Of a stretch of 10,485 nt of DNA, positions 1 to 5,851 are shown in pieces. A program made the translations under genes and the position numbers. The DNA comes from Candidatus Luteimonas excrementigallinarum (GTDB lineage: Bacteria > Pseudomonadota > Gammaproteobacteria > Xanthomonadales > Xanthomonadaceae). The stretch spans positions 1 through 10,485 of the forward strand of contig DXCY01000113.1 of NCBI GenBank assembly GCA_019115725.1. The letters run 5' to 3'. The notes below the pieces were generated by a model that ran no database searches, was not told the DNA's origin, and worked only from the letters and a program-made list of their open reading frames with translations. How positions within the stretch are numbered: position 1 is the first letter of the stretch; each line of letters begins with the position of its first letter.

Positions 1-224
1 GTGTAGTCGCGCTGCCACAGGTCGGCATCATCGGTGTCGCTCAGGCCGCGGCCGAATTCCAGCCGCTCATCGGCGTACAGGGCGAAGGCGATCAGCCGCA
101 CCATCAGCCGCTCCGGAGTTTCCGACGGATGCTGGGCGAGGGTGAGCTGATGGCTGGCGTAGTACTGCCGGTCCATGTCGGTGACCTGGAGTTCGGCTTT
201 GTAGATCCTGGAGTTGGGTGCCAT
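1..224 (-). CDS. yaeQ: YaeQ family protein, 5' part (gene runs off the left edge)
   Basis: The minus strand reads MAPNSRIYKAELQVTDMD at the N terminus, followed by TLAQHPSET, ERLMVRLIAFALYADERLEF and GRGLSD. This is the usual opening of YaeQ: a short beta strand, then the conserved 'HPSET.ER.M.R' and 'YADERL.F..GLS' segments. Only about 74 codons are inside the window; the full family is roughly 180 residues. YaeQ proteins have a PD-(D/E)XK nuclease-like fold and were first linked genetically to suppression of RfaH loss in enterobacteria; their biochemical role is not settled. I chose the ATG at 224 because MAPNSRIYKAE aligns with the usual MALKATIYKA start. An in-frame ATG at 260 would add 12 residues (MTSLRTLNAGSP) that do not look like family sequence. 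No strong ribosome binding site precedes either start. The gene diverges from the lipoprotein gene at 285, leaving only 60 bases for both upstream regions. Confidence 0.88.
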   Translation of the reverse strand, partial: MAPNSRIYKAELQVTDMDRQYYASHQLTLAQHPSETPERLMVRLIAFALYADERLEFGRGLSDTDDADLWQRDY

Positions 225-284
225 GGGGGAGCCGGCGTTGAGGGTGCGCAAGGATGTCATATTCAGGCGTCATGCTGACGGGCT

Positions 285-899
285 ATGCATAAAAGAGCTT
301 TTTTCAGGCGGGTTTCGCGAGGGTCGGGAGTGGGGGCGGCGCTTGCAGTTGCCTTGTTGTTCACCGGCTGTATCGGTGCGCGTGAGGCGGACGAGATCGC
401 CGCCGAGGCCAAGCGTCGCGGAGCGGGCGGGGAGCCGTTCGTGATCCGCGCGGCCGAGGCCGCGGTGGCCAAGCGCTTGGGGATCGAGCCCGGCAGCGTG
501 CCGCTTTCGGATCTGTACATTGTCCCGGCCAGGGTGATCCTTGAGGCCGGGAATCCCAGCGTGCCCGGTAACTGGGATAATTACTCCTACAGTTACGGCA
601 AGCTGGGGGAATCACGGCCGATGACGATCCGGATTGCCGACGATGAGCCGCAGGCGTTCCGCCTTGGCGATTTCAAGGCGCTGGACCGGCTGCCCGCTCT
701 GGTGGCCGATGCCGTGCAGCGCACCGGGTTCAGCGAACCCACCGTGGAGTCGGTCCGGGTCCGCCACAGGTCCACCCTGCTCGCAGATGGCTCATGGGAC
801 CCCGTGCTTCTGCTGGAAGTGGGTATTGACGACCCGCGGCGCGGATCGGTGACCCTGCAGTACGACATGCAGGGCCAGCCGGTGGGTCGGGAGCGCTAG
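285..899 (+). CDS. predicted lipoprotein of unknown function (204 aa)
   Basis: The N terminus is a lipoprotein signal peptide: basic start (MHKRAFFRRVSRG), hydrophobic stretch around residues 15-27, and lipobox F-T-G-C with the lipidated cysteine at residue 29. The residue after the cysteine is Ile, not Asp, so by the enterobacterial +2 rule it would be sent to the outer membrane; this is an inference. The mature part (about 175 residues) is soluble, rich in charged residues, and has no domain I recognise. It contains an aromatic patch (NWDNYSYSYGK, about residues 97-107), and alternating hydrophobic segments near the end (VLLLEVGIDD, SVTLQYDM) that suggest a beta-rich C terminus. The stop TAG at 897-899 lies 11 bases before the stop of the convergent antiporter gene. 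The ATG at 285 is the only start that gives a complete signal peptide. The CDS call is firm; the function is unknown. Confidence 0.82.
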   Translation: MHKRAFFRRVSRGSGVGAALAVALLFTGCIGAREADEIAAEAKRRGAGGEPFVIRAAEAAVAKRLGIEPGSVPLSDLYIVPARVILEAGNPSVPGNWDNYSYSYGKLGESRPMTIRIADDEPQAFRLGDFKALDRLPALVADAVQRTGFSEPTVESVRVRHRSTLLADGSWDPVLLLEVGIDDPRRGSVTLQYDMQGQPVGRER

Positions 900-910
900 G
901 CGCCCGCCAG

Positions 911-2176
911 TTACAGCAGGCGGAAGGCCGCCATGGCGATGAGCGTAGGCGGCAATGCGGCCGCCAGCAGGCCGAGCGGATTCACCGTCTGGTCGGGGAA
1001 GTAGCGGCGCACGATCGACATGCCGGCCGGGTTGGGCGCGTTGGCGATCACGGTCAGGCCGCCGCCGGCCACGGCGCCGGCCACCAGCATGTACTTGAAC
1101 TCGTCGCTCAGCCCTTCGACCAGTGAACCCAGGTAGGTGAGGGCGGCATTGTCAGTGATGGCGGTCAGCGCGGCGGCCCCGAAGAACACGGCGTCCGGGC
1201 TCATTTTCATCAGCAGCGGCTGCAGCCACCACTGTTGCTGCCCGCCCAGCACCACCAGGCCGGCGAGGAAGAAGGCCACCAGCAGGCCCTCGCGCAGGAT
1301 CAGCCGATCCTGGTATTGCTTGTAGGCCGTGGCCACACCCATGAACAGCAGGAAGATGCCCATGAACATGGCCGGGTGATGGGCAAATACCACCAGCCCC
1401 AGCAGGAACAGCACGTGCAGGGCCACCACCCACGCAGGCATCGGCTGGGTGGGCGTGCCCTGTTCCGCCGAGGGCAGCTGGCCGAGTTCCTTGCGGAACA
1501 CGAACACCACCAGCACAGTATTCACGATCACGGCCAGGGCCGCCTTCCAGCCGAAATTGGCCATCATGAAGGCCAGGTCCCAGTTCCACTTGCCGGCCAC
1601 CATCAGCACCGGCGGTGCGGCGAACGGGGTCATCACCCCGCCGATCGACACGTTGACGAACAGCGTGCCCAGCAGCGCGTACTTGGCCTTGTTGGAGATG
1701 TTGACCGCATACACGCGACGGGCCAGCAGCATGGCTGCCAGGGTCATGGCTGCTGGCTCGGTGATGAAAGATCCCAGCAGCGGCACCAGTGCCAGCACGC
1801 TGAAGCAGAACTCCAGCCCGTTGCGCCAGGGCAGCAGTCGCGCCAGGCCATCCACCAGCCGGCTGGCCAGCCACACGATCGGCCGGGTACCGGCAATCAC
1901 CATGATCGCGAACACGAACATGGGTTCGGTGAAGTTGCGCGAATCCACGTAGGCCGTGGCTTCGCTGCCGCCGGCCATGGCCACCATGACGACCACGAAG
2001 ATCATGGCCCAGAAGCCGAACACCACTTCCACTTCGGCCAGCAGGTGCCAGATGCCGGAATGCGCAGGCTGGCGCTGGGCCAGGCGCTGGAAGTACTTGG
2101 TACTGAAGGTATGGATGATCGCCAGCGCGAACAGTACGGTGGCAACGAGTTGGACGGAGGTCGGGTTCAAGGGCAT
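911..2176 (-). CDS. putative Na+/H+ antiporter (ion-transporter superfamily, 421 aa)
   Basis: This is a polytopic inner-membrane protein with about 11-12 hydrophobic segments. Two conserved-looking hairpin motifs lie far apart: SFITEPAAMTLAAMLLARR in the first half and AALTAITDNAALTYLGSL in the second. The pairing of an 'ITEPA' and a 'TDNAA' re-entrant motif is the hallmark of ArsB/NhaD-like transporters. The overall sequence resembles the family annotated 'putative Na+/H+ antiporter' (Pfam PF07399), which would exchange Na+ for protons; the substrate has not been shown here. Other conserved-looking blocks are NVSIGGVMTPFAAPPVLMVA and ANAPNPAGMSIV near the C terminus. The protein starts MPLNPTSVQLVATVLFALAI, so the first helix begins almost at once. 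No good Shine-Dalgarno sequence precedes the ATG; instead a perfect inverted repeat lies at 2183-2196. The SDR gene lies upstream on the same strand, 107 bases away, so cotranscription is possible but not required. Confidence 0.86.
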   Translation of the reverse strand: MPLNPTSVQLVATVLFALAIIHTFSTKYFQRLAQRQPAHSGIWHLLAEVEVVFGFWAMIFVVVMVAMAGGSEATAYVDSRNFTEPMFVFAIMVIAGTRPIVWLASRLVDGLARLLPWRNGLEFCFSVLALVPLLGSFITEPAAMTLAAMLLARRVYAVNISNKAKYALLGTLFVNVSIGGVMTPFAAPPVLMVAGKWNWDLAFMMANFGWKAALAVIVNTVLVVFVFRKELGQLPSAEQGTPTQPMPAWVVALHVLFLLGLVVFAHHPAMFMGIFLLFMGVATAYKQYQDRLILREGLLVAFFLAGLVVLGGQQQWWLQPLLMKMSPDAVFFGAAALTAITDNAALTYLGSLVEGLSDEFKYMLVAGAVAGGGLTVIANAPNPAGMSIVRRYFPDQTVNPLGLLAAALPPTLIAMAAFRLL

Positions 2177-2182
2177 GTGGCG

Positions 2183-2196
2183 GGGAACGGGTTCCC
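2183..2196. repeat. 14-base inverted repeat just upstream of the antiporter start
   Basis: GGGAAC, two G bases, then GTTCCC form a perfect palindrome whose near edge is six bases from the antiporter ATG (2174-2176). On the minus strand a -10-like TAGGAT lies at 2201-2206, which would place the transcription start inside this repeat. No convincing -35 box was found. It could be an operator half-site pair or an RNA hairpin that hides the ribosome binding site. Confidence 0.45.
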
Positions 2197-2283
2197 GGCC
2201 ATCCTAGGCCAGTACAGCGCCCGACGGGACCTGCCATCCGGCATGGTGGCCCGGCGGCACAGCGGCGGCCCCCGCCTGCAGGT

Positions 2284-3114
2284 TCATTGGCCGGGCCTGC
2301 GGCCGGTGAAGGCGTCCATTGACGAATACACCCCGAACACGCGTCCGGCCAGCCAGTCCCAGGCGCGCAGTGGCAGCAGGCCGGACAGCATGCGGCTCAG
2401 GCCCACGGACCAGGGCAGCATCAGCCGCGGTCGGCCGGCCTTCATTGCGGCCCAGGCCTTGTCCACGACGTACTCCGGTTCCAGCAGCGGAGTAAGCAAT
2501 GGCGCGCGGGCGCCGTCGAACATGCCGGTCTTGATGTAACTGGGAATCAGAGTGGTCACGCGCACGTGGCCGTGGCCCTCGCGCTCCAGCTCCAGGCGCA
2601 GGGAATCGCTCCAGCCGATCACCGCCCACTTCGAGCCGGTATAGACGCTCATCCGCGGTACGGAAAGCTGTCCCGAGGCGGAAGCCACATTGAGGATCCG
2701 CGCCTGGCGGCCGGCAGCAATCATTGCCGGTAGGAACGCCCGCGCCACGTGCATGGGCCCGAGTACGTTGATGCGGATGATGAACTCGCTGTCGGCCAGC
2801 GGATCGTGCTCCCAGAAGGGCTTGCCGCGTACCACGCCGGCATTGTTGATCACGATGTCCGGATGCACGTTGGCCTCGTGCAGTTCGCGGGCCGCGTTGG
2901 CCACGGCATCCGCCGACGACACATCCACCACCTTGGCGAGCACGTTCGCGCCGCCTGCTGCCAGCTCCGCACGGGTGGTTTCCAGCGGGGCAGCGTCCAG
3001 ATCCCACAGCACCACCGTGGCGGCACGCTCGGCCACGGCGTGGCGGGCATACAGCCGGCCCATGCCCATGGCGGCCCCTGTGATCAGTACGGTCCTGCCT
3101 TCAACGCTGCGCAT
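2284..3114 (-). CDS. short-chain dehydrogenase/reductase, SDR16C-like (276 aa)
   Basis: This is a classical SDR oxidoreductase with all expected motifs. The cofactor-binding TGAAMGMG is at residues 12-19, and Asp38 (in VVLWDLD) at the end of beta-2 favours NAD(H) over NADP(H). NNAG is at 90-93 with NVLG around 116-119. The catalytic residues are Asn116, Ser145, Tyr158 and Lys162 (YTGSK). The wording VVLWDLD, NNAGVVRGKPF, AFLPAMI and ASASGQLSVPRMSVY resembles the SDR16C group (17beta-HSD11/13, RDH10-like), which act on lipid-like or retinoid alcohols; the substrate here is unknown. The C-terminal stretch after residue 225 (RLMLPWSVGLSRMLSGLLPLRAWDWLAGRVFGV) is hydrophobic and may associate with the membrane. 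The ATG at 3114 is preceded by GGGGAT at a usable spacing. The gene diverges from the lipoate ligase pair and lies upstream of the antiporter gene on the same strand. Confidence 0.92.
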   Translation of the reverse strand: MRSVEGRTVLITGAAMGMGRLYARHAVAERAATVVLWDLDAAPLETTRAELAAGGANVLAKVVDVSSADAVANAARELHEANVHPDIVINNAGVVRGKPFWEHDPLADSEFIIRINVLGPMHVARAFLPAMIAAGRQARILNVASASGQLSVPRMSVYTGSKWAVIGWSDSLRLELEREGHGHVRVTTLIPSYIKTGMFDGARAPLLTPLLEPEYVVDKAWAAMKAGRPRLMLPWSVGLSRMLSGLLPLRAWDWLAGRVFGVYSSMDAFTGRRPGQ

Positions 3115-3118
3115 GCGG

Positions 3119-3139
3119 ATCCCCGGTTTGAGCGGGGAT
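3119..3139. promoter_or_regulatory. inverted repeat overlapping the probable SDR promoter (operator candidate)
   Basis: ATCCCCG (3119-3125) and CGGGGAT (3133-3139) form a perfect 7-base inverted repeat with a 7-base spacer, ending four bases upstream of the SDR ATG. One arm touches the minus-strand hexamer CATAAT (3138-3143), a five-of-six match to a sigma-70 -10 box. Transcription would then start in the spacer. A dimeric repressor bound here would block the promoter. In RNA only one arm would be transcribed, so an operator is more likely than an mRNA hairpin. No recognisable -35 box was found. Confidence 0.45.
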
Positions 3140-3143
3140 TATG
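3138..3143 (-). promoter_or_regulatory. -10 box candidate for the SDR gene
   Basis: The minus strand reads CATAAT about 24 bases upstream of the SDR ATG, matching TATAAT at five of six positions. The sequence at the expected -35 distance is GC-rich and does not resemble TTGACA, so this promoter would be weak or activator-dependent. Confidence 0.4.
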
Positions 3144-3207
3144 CCGCTGGATCCGGGCGGCGAGGTGCGCCCGGCCGCCCCGGGTCGGCGACGAACGATG
3201 ATGCGGA

Positions 3208-3213
3208 TACACT
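3208..3213 (+). promoter_or_regulatory. -10 box candidate for the lipoate ligase operon, giving a leaderless mRNA
   Basis: TACACT matches the -10 consensus at four of six positions and ends six bases before the ATG at 3220. The normal -10 to start-site distance would put the first transcribed base on or next to that A. No Shine-Dalgarno sequence lies between. The -35 position holds only GC-rich sequence. Confidence 0.35.
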
Positions 3214-3219
3214 GCGCGC

Positions 3220-3549
3220 ATGGATAAAACAGACAACAGCATGGCCCACGGCGAATACAAGGTGCCGGGTGGAAAACTGGTGGTGGTGGACCTGGCGGTG
3301 GCCGATGGCCGCCTGAGCGCAGTGCAGGTAAGTGGGGATTTCTTCCTCGAGCCGCCCAGCGCGCTGGATGCCATCACGGCCGCTGTGGAAGGCCTGCCGG
3401 CCGATGCCGGCCAGGACGCGATCACCGCTGCGGTCGCGGCGGCGCTGGGCCCGGATACGCAGACCTTCGGCATCACTGCCGAAGGCGTGGCCGTCGCCGT
3501 GCGCCGCGCACTGGGCGATGCCGCGGCCGGTACGGAGGCGCAGGCATGA
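3220..3549 (+). CDS. lipoate-protein ligase accessory subunit (LplB-like, C-terminal-type domain, 109 aa)
   Basis: The small protein carries the pattern of the LplA C-terminal domain: HGEYKVPGGKLVVVDLAVADGRLSAVQVSGDFFLEPPSALDAIT. The block 'GGKL..VD....G....V...GDFFL.P..A' is how this domain starts in stand-alone LplB proteins such as that of Thermoplasma acidophilum. There the catalytic LplA subunit is inactive in lipoate adenylation without it. A short helical region follows (residues about 48-105), giving a complete small domain. The gene ends in ATGA, overlapping the start of the ligase gene by four bases, which strongly suggests coupled translation and a two-subunit enzyme. Two starts are possible: ATG at 3220 and ATG at 3241 (MAHGEYKV). 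Neither has a ribosome binding site; the first fits a leaderless transcript and the second gives a start closer to the conserved domain. The family assignment is from recalled motifs, not a search. Confidence 0.82.
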   Translation: MDKTDNSMAHGEYKVPGGKLVVVDLAVADGRLSAVQVSGDFFLEPPSALDAITAAVEGLPADAGQDAITAAVAAALGPDTQTFGITAEGVAVAVRRALGDAAAGTEAQA

Positions 3550-4325
3550 GCCGCACGCGCTGGCAGGACCACGATTGGCGCCTGGTGCATATGGAGCCGC
3601 AGGCCCCGGCGCTGCACATGGCGCTGGACGACGTGATGCTGGACGAGGTGGCCGCCGGTCGTCGCCCGCCCACCCTGCGGGTGTGGGAGTGGGGCACCTC
3701 GGCCGTGGTGATGGGCCGCTTCCAGTCGCTGCGCAACGAGGTGGACCGGGAGGGCGCCGAGCGTCACGGGATCCAGGTGGTGCGCCGGATCAGCGGCGGC
3801 GGGGCGATGTTCATCGAGCCCGGCAACACCATTACCTATTCGGTGGTGGCACCGGAGTCGCTGGTGCAGGGCATGGATTTCGAGCAGGCCTACGCCTTCA
3901 TGGACGAGTGGGTGATCGAGGCGCTGGCCGGGCTGGGAGTGAAGGCGTGGTACGTGCCGCTGAACGACATCACCTCGCCCGGCGGCAAGATTGCCGGTGC
4001 CGCCCAGGCCCGCCGCCGCGGCGCGGTGCTGCACCACGTGACCATGGCCTATGACATCGACGCGGTGAAGATGATGGAAGTGCTGCGCATCGGCCGCGAG
4101 AAGCTCAGCGACAAGGGCACCAAGAGCGCGCTCAAGCGCGTGGACCCGCTGCGCAGCCAGACCGGCCTGCCACGGGCGGAGGTGATCGAGCGGATGATCG
4201 AAACCTTCCGCACCCGCCATGGCGGCCTGACCCGGGACCACCTGCACCCCGACGAGCTCGGCCGTGCCCAGACGCTGGCCCGGGAGAAGTTCGAAACGCC
4301 GGAGTGGACTGCGCTGCTGCCTTGA
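3546..4325 (+). CDS. lplA: lipoate-protein ligase catalytic subunit (LplA-type, 259 aa)
   Basis: This enzyme activates free lipoate with ATP and transfers it to a lysine of lipoyl domains (pyruvate and 2-oxoglutarate dehydrogenases, glycine cleavage H protein). Visible motifs are RVWEWGTSAVVMGRFQS (44-61), RRISGGGAMF (80-89), GNTITYSV (93-100), LNDITSPGGKIAGAAQ (139-154) with the conserved active-site Lys148, and GAVLHHVTMAYDID (159-172). These follow the order in the biotin/lipoate ligase fold. The protein stops soon after the catalytic domain (259 residues, against about 338 for E. coli LplA). The missing C-terminal domain is supplied by the upstream gene, which overlaps by four bases at ATGA. 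The end (KFETPEWTALLP) looks complete. Octanoyltransferases of the LipM type share the fold, so octanoyl transfer cannot be excluded, but the partner subunit favours a salvage ligase. Confidence 0.88.
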   Translation: MSRTRWQDHDWRLVHMEPQAPALHMALDDVMLDEVAAGRRPPTLRVWEWGTSAVVMGRFQSLRNEVDREGAERHGIQVVRRISGGGAMFIEPGNTITYSVVAPESLVQGMDFEQAYAFMDEWVIEALAGLGVKAWYVPLNDITSPGGKIAGAAQARRRGAVLHHVTMAYDIDAVKMMEVLRIGREKLSDKGTKSALKRVDPLRSQTGLPRAEVIERMIETFRTRHGGLTRDHLHPDELGRAQTLAREKFETPEWTALLP

Positions 4326-4565
4326 GCGGGTGAAGCCGGCTCCGCTGTGGGGTCTGCGTAGGCGGCGCGTCTGCTGCCTGAACGGCACATGCATCCGGCT
4401 CCCGGCTGGGCGCGATCTACACACGGGCTTGCCGGTGGAGTCCCTAGCGTGCGGAGCCAAGCCCACGCACAGGACCGCCAATGGCAATGCTGGCTATCCC
4501 GGAGCGCGCCGCCGAGGAGGCGGACGGAACAGAAGATCAGGTTGACGCGCCCTGTGGGCGCCTGC
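4326..4565. other. unassigned stretch between lplA and the DUF1989 remnant
   Basis: About 240 bases where an intact DUF1989 gene would be expected to encode its N-terminal half. No frame gives sequence I recognise, and one frame has a TAG near 4359 and another a TGA just after lplA. It contains several small inverted repeats: GGGCTTG (4425-4431) with CAAGCCC (4458-4464), CCGCC (4509-4513) with GGCGG (4519-4523), and GCGCCC-TGT-GGGCGC (4547-4561). The octamer CCGGCTCC occurs twice (4336-4343 and 4395-4402), and GGAGCC is present inverted at 4453-4458. I see no transposase, no terminal repeats and no target duplication. It may be filler left by a deletion, or a REP-like element. Confidence 0.5.
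4547..4561. repeat. short hairpin at the edge of the DUF1989 homology
   Basis: GCGCCC, loop TGT, GGGCGC: a perfect 6-base stem ending five bases before the first recognisable DUF1989 codon (GRHDF at 4566). No T-run follows. It marks the junction where homology begins. Confidence 0.5.
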
Positions 4566-4910
4566 GGGCGGCACGATTTCACCCTGACTCCGTGCTCCAG
4601 GCGGATGTTCGAGCTGCTCTATGACGAGGAGGAGGGCCGGCCCGGCTGCGAGGGCAACCTGGCGGCGGCGCTGGCGCCCTGGGGCATCGGCAGCGACCGG
4701 GTGCCGATCGCGTTCAATATCTTCATGCACGTGGCGGTGGACGGCGACACGGGGCGGATCGAGGTGCGTCCACCGTTGAGCAAGGCCGGGGATTTCATTC
4801 GTCTGCGCGCGGAAATGCCGCTGGTGGTGGCGATGACCGCATGCTCCGCGGGCCAGTCCAACAACTTCAGCTACAAGCCGATCGATTTCTACATAGACTC
4901 CAACGGGTGA
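4566..4910 (+). pseudogene. DUF1989 / urea carboxylase-associated family protein, C-terminal remnant
   Basis: From GRHDFTLTPCS onward the frame carries the C-terminal half of the DUF1989 family (the UCA proteins linked to urea carboxylase and allophanate hydrolase). Successive blocks are GRHDF..TPCS, MFELLYDEEE, GCEGNLAAALAPWGIG, VPIAFNIFMHVAVDG, PPLSKAGDFIRLRAEMPLVVAMTACSAGQSNNFSYKPI. About 114 codons remain of a family that is usually near 200 residues or more. The N-terminal part, which should hold the 'G..VaDl.af' and 'YSNR.RP' type segments, is not found in any frame upstream. An open frame exists from ATG 4389, but its first 59 residues (rich in Arg, Pro, Ser) look like chance translation. 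In-frame ATG 4605 could also make a short peptide. The sequence in the retained half is well kept, so decay is recent or the fragment is still translated. The stop TGA overlaps the start of the next gene. Confidence 0.65.
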
Positions 4911-5851
4911 ACTCCGCTTCCCGTCCCGTCCGCGATGGCGTTCCGGCCAGTCGGCTCGAACTGCCGCCCGGGCCGTGGCTCACCGTGCTGGACGCGCTGT
5001 GCGCGCATTTCCCACGGGTGGCGCCTGCAATCTGGCGCGACCGCTTTGCCCGCGGTCGGGTACTCGACGGCGAAGGGCGGGCGCTGGATGTCTCCGCCGC
5101 GTACCGGGTCGGGGCCCGCATCCATTATTTCCGTGAGGTGGACAGCGAGCCGCCGATTCCTTTTATCGAGGCCCTAGTGCACGCCGATGCCGATCTGGTG
5201 GTGGCGGCCAAGCCCCATTTCCTGCCGGTCGCGCCGACGGGTGCATGGGTGCGTGAAACCCTGCTGACCCGGCTGGTGGAGCGTTTCGACAATCCTGCGT
5301 TGGTACCGCTGCACCGGATTGATCGGGATACCGCCGGGCTGGTGATGTTTTCCGCCAATCCGGCGACGCGGTCGCGCTATCAGGCGCTGTTCCGCGAGCG
5401 GTGCGTGCTGCGGGAATACGTGGCGCTGGCACCGCCACTGCCAGCGCTGCAGTTTCCGCACCGGCATCGCAGCCGGCTGGAGCGGGGCGAACCGTTCTTC
5501 CGGGTCCGCGAGGCGCCGGGGTTGGCCAACAGCGAAACTCTGATCGATGTGCCGGAACGCGGCTCCCGGATCTGGCGTTACCGCCTGCAACCGGTCACCG
5601 GCCGCAAGCACCAGCTGCGCGTGCATATGGCCGGACTGGGCGCGCCGATCCTCAATGACCGGTTCTATCCGCAGCTGCAGGAGGAGGGCGCCGATGACCA
5701 TGCCCGCCCGCTGCAGCTGTTTGCCTGCGCGCTGGCGTTTGATGATCCGTTGACCGGCGCGCGTCGGTCGTTTTCAGTACCGCCGGGGTTCGTGCCGGCA
5801 GATCAGTTGCCTTCCATCTGCCAGTCCACCAGCTCCGTCAGGCAGGCGTAG
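4907..5851 (+). CDS. RluA-family pseudouridine synthase (314 aa)
   Basis: The enzyme isomerises uridine to pseudouridine in RNA. The catalytic motif is LHRIDRDTAGLVMFS, with the catalytic aspartate at residue 139 counted from the GTG at 4907. The other family blocks are DLVVAAKPHFLPVAPTG (about 96-112), the YQALF...REYVAL segment, NSETLIDV, and RLQPVTGRKHQLRVHMAGLG near the C terminus. The N-terminal region (about 12-76) with VLDALCAHFPRVAPAIWRDRFARGRVL resembles an S4-like RNA-binding segment. It belongs to the branch with HRIDR.TAGL, not the housekeeping RluC/RluD form; the RNA target cannot be told. I prefer GTG 4907 (VNSASRPVRDGVPASRLELPPG) because the ATG at 4841 lies inside the DUF1989 frame and adds sequence unlike the family. 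The GTGA overlap implies translational coupling to the remnant upstream. The last 16 codons overlap the convergent LprI-like gene. Confidence 0.87.
   Translation: MNSASRPVRDGVPASRLELPPGPWLTVLDALCAHFPRVAPAIWRDRFARGRVLDGEGRALDVSAAYRVGARIHYFREVDSEPPIPFIEALVHADADLVVAAKPHFLPVAPTGAWVRETLLTRLVERFDNPALVPLHRIDRDTAGLVMFSANPATRSRYQALFRERCVLREYVALAPPLPALQFPHRHRSRLERGEPFFRVREAPGLANSETLIDVPERGSRIWRYRLQPVTGRKHQLRVHMAGLGAPILNDRFYPQLQEEGADDHARPLQLFACALAFDDPLTGARRSFSVPPGFVPADQLPSICQSTSSVRQA

Noticed and set aside
225..284. Shared divergent promoter between the yaeQ and lipoprotein genes
   Set aside because: Only 60 bases are available and I found no hexamer pair with acceptable spacing on either strand, so I do not mark a site.
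1235..2539. 434-codon plus-strand open frame opposite the antiporter gene
   Set aside because: It is the mirror of a clear 12-helix transporter, is full of His, Gln and Gly, and has no motif or ribosome binding site.
4425..4464. GGGCTTG/CAAGCCC inverted repeat as the end of an insertion sequence
   Set aside because: The arms are only 26 bases apart, there is no transposase, and no target-site duplication is visible; at most it is a small hairpin.
3084..4487. 467-codon minus-strand frame across the lipoate ligase genes
   Set aside because: It lies opposite two genes with clear catalytic motifs, and its composition (Arg, His, Leu, Ala) is that of a shadow frame.
4389..4565. N-terminal 59 codons of the open frame leading into the DUF1989 remnant, as a genuine new N terminus
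   Set aside because: Rich in Arg, Pro, Ser and Trp, with no ribosome binding site and no resemblance to the family. I treat it as chance open frame, though translation cannot be excluded.
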